The notes beneath the pieces were generated by a model, which did not search any database, was not told the origin of the DNA, and worked only from the letters and a program-made list of their open reading frames with translations. The translations under genes and the position numbers were made by a program. Below, piece after piece: positions 22,595-28,253 of a stretch of DNA of 28,715 bases. This stretch comes from an uncultured Oscillospiraceae bacterium. GTDB lineage: Bacteria; Bacillota; Clostridia; Oscillospirales; Ruminococcaceae. Each line of letters begins with the position of its first letter. Within the stretch, counting starts at the first letter, position 1. The DNA is taken from contig CAKSEE010000036.1 of assembly GCA_934446455.1 (NCBI GenBank), positions 1 through 28,715 on the forward strand, read 5' to 3'.

Positions 22595-24403
22595 TCAACC
22601 CTGCGGAGCCGAATAGGTAAAGTTTATGGTGAGCGTTTCGATTTTCACGTTGTTGTCGAGCGGCATTATCTGCGCGGAGCAGCCGTCGAGGTTTCCGTCG
22701 GGCGTTCTCGCGTCGTCGGGCAGGGAGCTTACCCAGCCGTTGAAGAGGTTGACGCGGGTGCACTTCTTGTCGTCCGAAGCGGTGTACTCGCGCGCGGCAG
22801 GCTCGTAGGGTTCGCCGTTTATGAGTATTTCGTCAATGGTTATGGTGTAGCCCGGGAAGAACGTTTCGCCATTGGATATGCCGAGCGCGCTGAACGCCGT
22901 GCCCCATGCGGCGCCGCTTTCGGTGAAGTCGAGCGATACGGAGTAGCTGCCCTCGCCCGTGATTTCGGCGTTTGCCGCCTTTATGCCGAGCGTTTTGCTT
23001 GTGGGGTCGTAGGTGTCGCCCACGCTGTAGGACTTCTTGTAGTCCGCGCTCTGGAACATTATCCACGCAATCGCCATGTCGTCAGAAGCGGGCAGGTCAA
23101 CGTCGGCTGCATATTCGGCGTTTGCGGCTTCCTCAAAGGCGGCAAGGCTCTCGCGGGCGTTCTGCTTTACCTGCTCGGTGGTGAGCGCCTGCTCGTTTGC
23201 GTAGCGGCGCTCGTCAAAGAGCTTTGCGCACGCCTCGTCGGTGGTCTTAAGGGAGCGGCGCTTGTAGAAGCTGCTGCAGTCCCACAGCACTGGGCAGAAG
23301 TCGTAAAGGTCGCAGTTGTCGAGCAGGTTTTTGTAGAACTTGTCGGTCTCGGGCTTAATGCCGCCGTTTTTCATCATAACGGCGTACTCGCCTATAACAA
23401 CGCCGTAGCCCTGCTCGGAGAACTTGGAGAGCTTCTCGAAAAGCCCGTTCTGCTCGCTTACGTCCTGCGGGCTGCCCCACTGGTTCACGGAATCGGTGCC
23501 GCAGTAATCCCACGGGGTGTAGTAATGCACGGAGAGCAGCAGGCGCTGCGCGCTGTCCTCTGGCATGACAAAGCGATCGTCGCAGGTCATTGTGACGTCG
23601 GTGTTGTAGCCCGCTATAAGCAGGAAGCGGTCCGCGTTCCTGCCGCCGAGCGCGCGTATGGTCTTTACAAACTCGCTGTTAATGCGGTTTGTCATCTCGT
23701 AGCACTCGTTTTTGTTGAGAATGCCCTTGCTGCCGGTTATGTCGCTGTCGTTAAGGCGGTCGCCAAGCTCCTCGTTAGCGCCCTCGAATATGAGCTTGTA
23801 GGAGTAATCCGCGAAGCGCTCGCCTATCTGCGTCCACATGGATTTGTACATCTCGAACGCCTTGTTGCGCACGGTTTCGTCCGCGCTGCCGAACATTCCC
23901 CACCAGCCGCCGTCCCAGTGGTCGTTGATGATAACGTACATATCCGCGTCAAGCGCGTAGTTCACTACCTGCTCAACGCGCGCGAACAGGCGCTCGTCTA
24001 TCGTGTAGTCGCCGCTTTCAAAGTTCATGCCGTTCGTCCACGCAATGGGAACGCGCAGCGTGTCGAAGCCCGCGTCCTTCATGCCCTGAATCATCTCGGG
24101 CGTGGTTATCGGCTGTCCCCATGCGGTTTCCGCGTCGGCGGGGTCGGCGCCGTTAAGGTAGTTTTGGTGCGCGTACGCCTCGAGCGTGTTGCCGAGGTTT
24201 ATGCCGTTGCCCATAAGCCTTATCATCTCGATCGAGGTCACGTCGTTGCTTCCATCGTCCTGCGCCGCAGAGCCCGAAGCGTCCGAAGCGCCCGAAGCGC
24301 CCGAAGCGTCCGAGCCGCCGTTGGTCTTTGCGCAGCCGCCGAGCAGCATTGCAAGGGCAAGCGCCGCTGCTGCGGCGGATTTCTTTATTCTGTCAAGTGT
24401 CAT
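22595..24403 (-). CDS. GH5 endoglucanase-like lipoprotein
   Basis: A 602-residue secreted lipoprotein with signal peptide and lipobox LLGGC (Cys24), an Ala/Ser/Gly/Asp linker (about 25-52) and a glycoside hydrolase family 5 barrel (about 55-400). Family features are GINLGNTLEA, GFDTLRVPIAW, the NE of FEGANEE (acid/base Glu211; the usual NEP has become NEE) and nucleophile Glu339 in VVIGEYAVM. The strand/loop SVHYYTPWDYCG is also typical. Residues about 470-602 form a beta-rich module, probably carbohydrate-binding. Predicted role is hydrolysis of beta-1,4-glucans or related plant polysaccharides at the cell surface. GGGAGG precedes the start at 24403; the in-frame ATG at 24433 lies upstream of it and is not used. 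Single-gene unit with its own promoter and operator candidate. Confidence 0.9.
   Translation of the reverse strand: MTLDRIKKSAAAAALALAMLLGGCAKTNGGSDASGASGASDASGSAAQDDGSNDVTSIEMIRLMGNGINLGNTLEAYAHQNYLNGADPADAETAWGQPITTPEMIQGMKDAGFDTLRVPIAWTNGMNFESGDYTIDERLFARVEQVVNYALDADMYVIINDHWDGGWWGMFGSADETVRNKAFEMYKSMWTQIGERFADYSYKLIFEGANEELGDRLNDSDITGSKGILNKNECYEMTNRINSEFVKTIRALGGRNADRFLLIAGYNTDVTMTCDDRFVMPEDSAQRLLLSVHYYTPWDYCGTDSVNQWGSPQDVSEQNGLFEKLSKFSEQGYGVVIGEYAVMMKNGGIKPETDKFYKNLLDNCDLYDFCPVLWDCSSFYKRRSLKTTDEACAKLFDERRYANEQALTTEQVKQNARESLAAFEEAANAEYAADVDLPASDDMAIAWIMFQSADYKKSYSVGDTYDPTSKTLGIKAANAEITGEGSYSVSLDFTESGAAWGTAFSALGISNGETFFPGYTITIDEILINGEPYEPAAREYTASDDKKCTRVNLFNGWVSSLPDDARTPDGNLDGCSAQIMPLDNNVKIETLTINFTYSAPQG
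24272..24307 (-). repeat. 9-bp tandem repeat in the GH5 linker
   Basis: Four consecutive copies of GyCCGAAGC (plus strand) with a degenerate fifth, coding Ala-Ser/Gly-rich tripeptides (ASG/ASD) in the lipoprotein linker. In-frame length variation is expected here. Confidence 0.85.
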
Positions 24404-24426
24404 GTGGTCCTCCCAAAAAGCTTGTT

Positions 24427-24455
24427 GGAGCAATATGTAAACGTTTTTATGCTCC
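24427..24455 (-). promoter_or_regulatory. LacI-type operator candidate within a leader inverted repeat
   Basis: TGTAAACGTTTTTA (24436-24449) has the AAACGTTT core (24439-24446) typical of LacI/GalR-family operators. It is framed by a 6-bp inverted repeat GGAGCA/TGCTCC (24427-24432, 24450-24455). It begins about 3 nt after the predicted GH5 transcription start, a position where repressor binding would block elongation or initiation. The regulator is not in the window. Confidence 0.55.
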
Positions 24456-24464
24456 TATTTGTCT

Positions 24465-24493
24465 ATTTTATCATGTTTCTTTCAATAATGCAA
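24465..24493 (-). promoter_or_regulatory. GH5 gene promoter
   Basis: On the minus strand TTGCAT (24488-24493), a 17-base spacer and TAAAAT (24465-24470) with an extended -10 TG. The predicted start is near 24458. Confidence 0.65.
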
Positions 24494-24531
24494 GCAATAT
24501 TTTGTGCAATGAGTATGATAATTTGTGCATA

Positions 24532-24540
24532 TGATATAAT
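24532..24540 (+). promoter_or_regulatory. Extended -10 promoter of the DUF1653 gene
   Basis: TGATATAAT is an extended -10 (TG-A-TATAAT, hexamer 24535-24540) in an AT-rich stretch, without a clear -35. It precedes the DUF1653 start by about 80 nt and is divergent from the GH5 promoter. Confidence 0.55.
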
Positions 24541-24622
24541 TTTTTTCCCGAAAGCAGGCTGGACAAAATCGCCGTGGAATGGTAAAATAAGAAAAAAGCC
24601 TGCGGGCATACAGGAGGACATT

Positions 24623-24841
24623 ATGAAAACAGGAATCTACCGTCACTACAAGGGCAATTACTACGAGCTTATAGGCACGGCGCTTCACTCAGAAACGCTT
24701 GAGCCCATGGCGGTTTACCGCGCGCTCTACGGCGAACGCGGGCTCTGGGTGAGACCCGCGCATATGTGGGACGAGCTTGTCGAGGTCGGGGGCAGGAAAG
24801 TCCCGCGCTTTGAGTATGTCGGGCAGGAGCAGCCCGAGTGA
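24623..24841 (+). CDS. DUF1653 domain protein
   Basis: A 72-residue protein, MKTGIYRHYKGNYYELIGTALHSETLEPMAVYRALYGERGLWVRP and onward, which matches the DUF1653 pattern (G-x-YRHYKGNxYxVLGxAxHSETxE) over its whole length. DUF1653 folds as a small beta-barrel and its function is not known. AGGAGG (24612-24617) lies 5 nt before the ATG, a strong ribosome binding site that fixes the start; a much longer open frame upstream on this strand is only the shadow of the GH5 gene. It sits between two promoters, so it may be expressed alone. Confidence 0.93.
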   Translation: MKTGIYRHYKGNYYELIGTALHSETLEPMAVYRALYGERGLWVRPAHMWDELVEVGGRKVPRFEYVGQEQPE

Positions 24842-24856
24842 CGTACAAAAGCCCAT

Positions 24857-24873
24857 GTGCTGTGGCACAGCAC
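24857..24873 (+). other. Short GC hairpin after the DUF1653 gene
   Basis: GTGCTGTGGCACAGCAC is a near-perfect palindrome (7-bp stem, 3-nt loop) 15 bases after the DUF1653 stop. It has no T tract, so terminator function is doubtful; a similar TGTGC-TGCG-GCACA hairpin lies at 26137-26150 just after the alcohol dehydrogenase gene. Confidence 0.5.
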
Positions 24874-24909
24874 GCAAAACGGCTCCGTTAAGCCAAATGC
24901 GGCGAACGC

Positions 24910-24938
24910 TTGCAAAATGCGCGCGGTTGTGCTATGAT
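24910..24938 (+). promoter_or_regulatory. Alcohol dehydrogenase gene promoter
   Basis: TTGCAA (24910-24915), a 17-base spacer and TATGAT (24933-24938); predicted start near 24945. A small hairpin, GCGC-gagaa-GCGC with flanking wobble (24946-24960), stands at the transcript's 5' end. Confidence 0.65.
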
Positions 24939-24999
24939 AGCCGTAGGCGCGAGAAGCGCTGTCAGAAATGTGTGGAACAAACGAAACGGAGGAGAAACT

Positions 25000-26133
25000 A
25001 TGAGCTATCAGATAATGCTTCCGAAAAGGACGGTAGTGGGAAAGGGCGCACTTGCGCAGGCGGGGCTTTCGCAGTACGGCGAAAAGCCGCTTATCGTCAC
25101 GGGAAAGTACACCGCAAAGTCGCCTGCGGTGGCGGAGCTGCTGAAGTACGCGCCGAACGCCGTGGTGTTCGACGGGATAACGGGCGAGCCCACCGACGCC
25201 ATGACAGAAGCCGCCGTGCAGGCATACCGTGAAAACCGCTGCGACTACGTTATCGGCATAGGCGGCGGCAGCGCGCTTGACAGCGCAAAGGCAGCGGCGG
25301 CACTGGCGGCGCTCGGTGGGGATATCTGTGGCTACTTAGGGCAGGAGATAAGCGGAAAGCTGCCGCCGCTCGTGCTTATTCCGACCACGGCGGGCACGGG
25401 CAGCGAGGCAACGCGCTTCACCGTTATAACGGACACGAAGCGCGGCATAAAAATGCTGCTTAAGGGAGATGTGCTGCTGCCCGACCTTGCGGTGCTTGAC
25501 TACTCGTTCACGCAGTCCTCGCCGCAGAGCGTTACGGCGGCTACGGGCATGGACGCGCTCACGCATGCTATCGAGAGCTACACCTCGAAAAAGGCAAACC
25601 CCGTAACGGACGTGTTCGCACTTTCCGCGCTGAAGCGCATTTTCGCGAATCTCCTCACGGCATACCGCGAGCCGAACAACGAGCGCGCCCGCGGGGAGCT
25701 TTCCCTTGCGGCGTATGAGGCGGGCGTGTGCATAAGCAACGCTTCCGTAACGCTTGTGCACGGCATGAGCCGCCCCATAGGCGCGCTTTTCCACGTTCCG
25801 CACGGCATTTCAAACGCCATGCTTGACGTTAAGTGTCTGAGCTTTGCGCTGAGCGGCGCTTACGACAGGTTCGCGCAGGCGGCGAGAGCCATCGGCGCTT
25901 CGGACAGCGCTGACGACATGACGGCGGCGGAGGGCTTTATAACCGCGCTTGAGGAGCTTTGCAGGCAGGTGGAGATACCCACCCTTGCACAGTACGGCGT
26001 TGACAGGGAGCGTTTCTTCGCAAGCATGGACAAAATGGCGGACGATGCCCTCGCAAGCGGCAGCCCCGCGAACACGCTGCGCGAGGTTACAAAGGCGGAC
26101 GTTCTCGCAATATACAAGTCTTTGTGGGAATGA
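25000..26133 (+). CDS. Iron-containing alcohol dehydrogenase
   Basis: A 377-residue group III dehydrogenase. The N-terminal Rossmann-like half carries the NAD(P)-binding GGGSALDSAKA (about residues 88-98) and PTTAGTGSEAT (about 128-138). The helical C-terminal half gives the metal ligands Asp185 and His189 (GMDALTHAIE), His254 (LVHGMSRPIG) and His268 (HVPHG). Family members reduce aldehydes or oxidise alcohols such as 1,3-propanediol, butanol or lactaldehyde; the substrate is not determined. The start at 25000 follows GGAGG with 6-7 nt spacing and matches the usual N-terminus; the longer frame to 24910 would include the promoter. Monocistronic by context. Confidence 0.93.
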   Translation: MSYQIMLPKRTVVGKGALAQAGLSQYGEKPLIVTGKYTAKSPAVAELLKYAPNAVVFDGITGEPTDAMTEAAVQAYRENRCDYVIGIGGGSALDSAKAAAALAALGGDICGYLGQEISGKLPPLVLIPTTAGTGSEATRFTVITDTKRGIKMLLKGDVLLPDLAVLDYSFTQSSPQSVTAATGMDALTHAIESYTSKKANPVTDVFALSALKRIFANLLTAYREPNNERARGELSLAAYEAGVCISNASVTLVHGMSRPIGALFHVPHGISNAMLDVKCLSFALSGAYDRFAQAARAIGASDSADDMTAAEGFITALEELCRQVEIPTLAQYGVDRERFFASMDKMADDALASGSPANTLREVTKADVLAIYKSLWE

Positions 26134-26210
26134 CCTTGTGCTGCGGCACACAGAACCAATGTGCCAAAGGCAGTAAATGACCTCTGCGGCGGGAATATTC
26201 GGCAAATCTA

Positions 26211-26239
26211 TTGACACGGCAGCACATACGGGTTATAAT
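26211..26239 (+). promoter_or_regulatory. Consensus promoter upstream of the M20 amidohydrolase
   Basis: Perfect TTGACA (26211-26216), a 17-base spacer and perfect TATAAT (26234-26239); predicted start near 26246. A strong terminator-like hairpin begins about 5 nt later. Confidence 0.85.
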
Positions 26240-26250
26240 AGACCCATAAA

Positions 26251-26294
26251 GCAACGGCGCTTACCCCACGCGGGAAAGCGCCGCTGCTTTTTTT
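26251..26294 (+). terminator. Promoter-proximal intrinsic terminator / attenuator
   Basis: GCAACGGCGCTT (26251-26262) pairs with AAGCGCCGCTGC (26276-26287) at 11 of 12 positions. The 13-nt loop can add three more C-G pairs, and seven T follow (26288-26294). It is too far from the alcohol dehydrogenase stop (about 120 nt) to need a promoter in between, and it lies within the leader of the next gene. Transcripts ending here would be only about 49 nt. Confidence 0.8.
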
Positions 26295-26343
26295 ATGCGC
26301 ACGGCGCAGCCACAGAAAGAACAAAAGAAAAGGAGTGCTTATT

Positions 26344-27609
26344 ATGTACAAGTGCAGCAGCGAAAGAATGAAGGACAAGATAACCACGTTCAGCAAGTAC
26401 GGCGACGCGGGACACGGCGGCATTACCCGCTACTCGCTTTCGCCCGAGGCGATAATGGCGCGCAACGAGTTCAGGCGCAGAATGGAAGCTATCGGCGCTG
26501 CCATAGAGGTGGACGACGTTGCCTGTATGTACGCGACGCTTCCCGGCAGCGACCCTGCGGCAAAGCGCATTGTAATGGGCAGCCATGTTGACAGCGTAAA
26601 GAACGGCGGAAACTACGACGGTATCCTCGGCGTAATGAGCGCTATGGAGGTGCTTGAAACCGTGGCGAAGCAGAAGATCCCGCACAGGCACCCGCTTACC
26701 GCGATGATCTGGACGAACGAGGAGGGCTCGCTTTATCCGCCCGCGATGATGTGTTCGGGCATAATCTGCTACGACTACCTGCCCGAGGATATCAGGAGCA
26801 AGTTCAGATTTGAGGACATGATGCAGTCAAAGAGCATTCTCGACGGCGTTTCCACTTTTGGAGAAGCGCTCGACAAGAGCGGCTTCAAGGGCGACAAAAG
26901 CAACAGAATTTCCCCTGAAAAGTACCTGTGCATGTTTGAAACGCACATCGAGCAGGGACCTGTCCTCGAGGACGCGGGCTGCGATATAGGCGTTGTGGAC
27001 TGCGTGCTCGGAATGTTCAACTACCGCCTTAAGTTCTACGGACAGACCACCCACGCGGGAACGTTCCCCATGCCAAAGCGCCGCGACGCGTTCTTTGCAG
27101 CTTCGCAGGCGCTGTGCCGGCTGCATGAGGAGATAGACAAGCTTGGCTACAGCGACCTTGTTTACACCACCGGCGAGGTGGTATGCCACCCGTGCGTTCA
27201 CACCTGCGTACCCGACTACTTCGACTTCTCGTTCGACGCGCGCCACGAAAACCCCGAGGTGCTTGAAAAGGTGCTTGCCATAGTCAGGAGCTGCGCGGAA
27301 AAGACATGGGCAGGCTGCACCTGCGAGGTAGTCAGGGCGTGGAACAGGGACACCGTTTACTGGGACAAGCGCCTTGTGGGCTTCGTAAAGGAAGCAGCGG
27401 AGGAAACGGGCGTAAAGCATATGTACATACACTCGGGCGCGGGGCATGACGCGCAATTCTGCGCATATATGCTGCCCACGACAATGATCTTCGTACAGAG
27501 CAAGGACGGTCTTTCCCACTGCGAACCCGAGTTCAGCTCGGTGGAGCACTGCACTGAGGGCGCAACCGTTATGCTCAACGCCGTCCTCAAGGCGGACGAA
27601 CGCTTCTAG
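26344..27609 (+). CDS. M20-family Zn-dependent amidohydrolase (allantoate/N-carbamoyl-amino-acid hydrolase type)
   Basis: A 421-residue dinuclear-zinc hydrolase of the hydantoinase/carbamoylase group. The metal-site motifs are in order: GSHVDSV (His), GNYDGILG (bridging Asp), WTNEEGSLYPPAMM (Glu pair), ETHIEQGP (His) and SGAGHDAQFCAY (His). QTTHAGTFPMPKRRDAF is the dimerisation/substrate region and GLSHCEPEFSS the C-terminal signature. Such enzymes release ammonia or carbamate from allantoate, ureidoglycolate or N-carbamoyl amino acids, in purine or pyrimidine salvage. No other gene of those pathways is in the window, so the substrate stays open. AAGGAG (26330-26335) lies 8 nt before the ATG at 26344, preferred over an in-frame GTG at 26335. 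Expression probably passes through the leader terminator at 26251-26294. Confidence 0.92.
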   Translation: MYKCSSERMKDKITTFSKYGDAGHGGITRYSLSPEAIMARNEFRRRMEAIGAAIEVDDVACMYATLPGSDPAAKRIVMGSHVDSVKNGGNYDGILGVMSAMEVLETVAKQKIPHRHPLTAMIWTNEEGSLYPPAMMCSGIICYDYLPEDIRSKFRFEDMMQSKSILDGVSTFGEALDKSGFKGDKSNRISPEKYLCMFETHIEQGPVLEDAGCDIGVVDCVLGMFNYRLKFYGQTTHAGTFPMPKRRDAFFAASQALCRLHEEIDKLGYSDLVYTTGEVVCHPCVHTCVPDYFDFSFDARHENPEVLEKVLAIVRSCAEKTWAGCTCEVVRAWNRDTVYWDKRLVGFVKEAAEETGVKHMYIHSGAGHDAQFCAYMLPTTMIFVQSKDGLSHCEPEFSSVEHCTEGATVMLNAVLKADERF

Positions 27610-27614
27610 CCGGT

Positions 27615-27738
27615 CGCCCGGCAGGCGGTTACGGCTGAATGGGCGCTTTGGCGTGCGCTGTCGCACGCGGGTCGGGCGCCCGACGGGCGGTTACGGCTAT
27701 GCGAGCCGTATTGGCGGTGGTTGTCACACGCGGGCGGC
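27615..27738 (+). repeat. 62-bp tandem duplication inside the left arm
   Basis: Two units (27615-27676 and 27677-27738) share CGCCCGrC-GGCGGTTACGGCT at 20 of 22 positions, then diverge, and rejoin at TTGGCG and CACGCGGG. The junction holds a perfect 14-nt palindrome GTCGGGCGCCCGAC (27671-27684). The right arm shows only a remnant of the second unit (a second CCTGTCGGGC, at 28622-28631, in addition to 28706-28715). Confidence 0.75.
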
Positions 27739-27768
27739 GTTAAACGCTTTATGCGCTATGCGAGCGCA
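27693..27768 (+). other. Two hairpins with an identical loop and different stems
   Basis: ACGGCT-ATGCG-AGCCGT (27693-27709) and TGCGCT-ATGCG-AGCGCA (27752-27768) are perfect 6-bp hairpins with the same 5-nt loop but different paired bases. This resembles covariation between repeated structural units. Confidence 0.6.
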
Positions 27769-27781
27769 ATGAGCCTTTTGC

Positions 27782-27809
27782 ACCGACAAATTGTCGGTAG
27801 GGATTTTTT
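27782..27809 (+). terminator. Palindrome plus T tract, possible terminator
   Basis: ACCGACAA-A-TTGTCGGT (27782-27798) is a perfect 8-bp inverted repeat, followed after AGGGA by six T (27804-27809). It could end transcripts from the amidohydrolase gene about 180 nt upstream. The right arm keeps the left half but not the perfect palindrome. Confidence 0.4.
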
Positions 27810-27848
27810 CGTGTTGACACACGGGTAAGTGCGAGGACCAAACCCTTC

Positions 27849-27900
27849 GGGAGAGGGGGAACAACAAAATCCGACAAAAATCGGCATTTCCCCCTCTCCC
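27849..27900. other. Long G-tract/C-tract hairpin
   Basis: GGGAGAGGGGGAA (27849-27861) and TTCCCCCTCTCCC (27888-27900) are perfect complements. They enclose a 26-nt segment that itself contains CCGA-caaaaa-TCGG. The right-arm counterpart preserves the stem with one mismatch. Confidence 0.75.
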
Positions 27901-28058
27901 TACGGGTTTCTCCTCGCGCTCCTAATCCCCTCTCCCTCTCCCCCTTTGCCGATTTTTCACCGCCGTGCGCCTTGTAATGTTTCTGCAACTGCTCTCACTA
28001 CTCCGTTTGACGCGCTTAACTGCTCTGACTGTTCGCACGCGACTTCCGAGCATCTGTT

Positions 28059-28253
28059 ATTTTGCTCTGAATTTATGCGCACTTTTTTAAAGTCGCAGTT
28101 ATCTTCACCGAAATAAGTATTTGCTCACGGCTTTAGAGCCATTTTATACTGCAAAATGCCGCTTTCCATATTGGTTAGCGGCTTTTGTTTACATGAATCA
28201 GCTAAGCCACCAAATGCTTAACAAAATCCCGCCCCCGCTTGCAGCAGCACCCC
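28059..28253. other. Unique centre of the inverted repeat
   Basis: About 195 bases not clearly shared between the two arms, lower in GC than the arms. It holds one hairpin with a T tract (28158-28190) and no supported gene. Weak similarity of the arms may continue inward to about 28095. Confidence 0.55.
28158..28190 (+). terminator. Intrinsic-terminator-like hairpin in the repeat centre
   Basis: GCCGCT (28158-28163) and AGCGGC (28177-28182) form a 6-bp stem with a 13-nt loop, followed by TTTTGTTT; flanking AAAA can extend pairing with the T tract. It lies at the symmetry axis of the inverted repeat. Confidence 0.55.

Larger units (their letters stand above)
27616..28058 (+). repeat. Left arm of a large imperfect inverted repeat
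   Basis: This arm and the arm at 28254-28715 are reverse-complement related over their whole length. Matching blocks: 27616-27641 with 28690-28715 (24/26); 27771-27795 with 28519-28543 (25/25); 27863-27900 with 28414-28451 (37/38); 27927-27958 with 28355-28386 (32/32); 27962-27974 with 28339-28351 (13/13); 28038-28051 with 28262-28275 (14/14). It has no credible gene; short open frames here are of low complexity (Pro/Ser-rich). The arm starts six bases after the amidohydrolase stop. Confidence 0.9.

Noticed and set aside
23525..24841. 438-residue reading that ends in the DUF1653 sequence
   Set aside because: Only the last 72 residues are coding, as shown by AGGAGG before 24623 and the family N-terminus; the rest is antisense to the GH5 gene.
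24857..24873. Intrinsic terminator after the DUF1653 gene
   Set aside because: Good palindrome, but followed by GCAAAACGG without a T tract.
24842..24999. Riboswitch before the alcohol dehydrogenase gene
   Set aside because: The leader after the promoter is only about 55 nt with a small 4-5 bp hairpin; no aptamer pattern recognised.
27615..27738. CRISPR-like array
   Set aside because: Only two diverged 62-bp units with no spacers; a tandem duplication inside a larger repeat, and no cas genes nearby.
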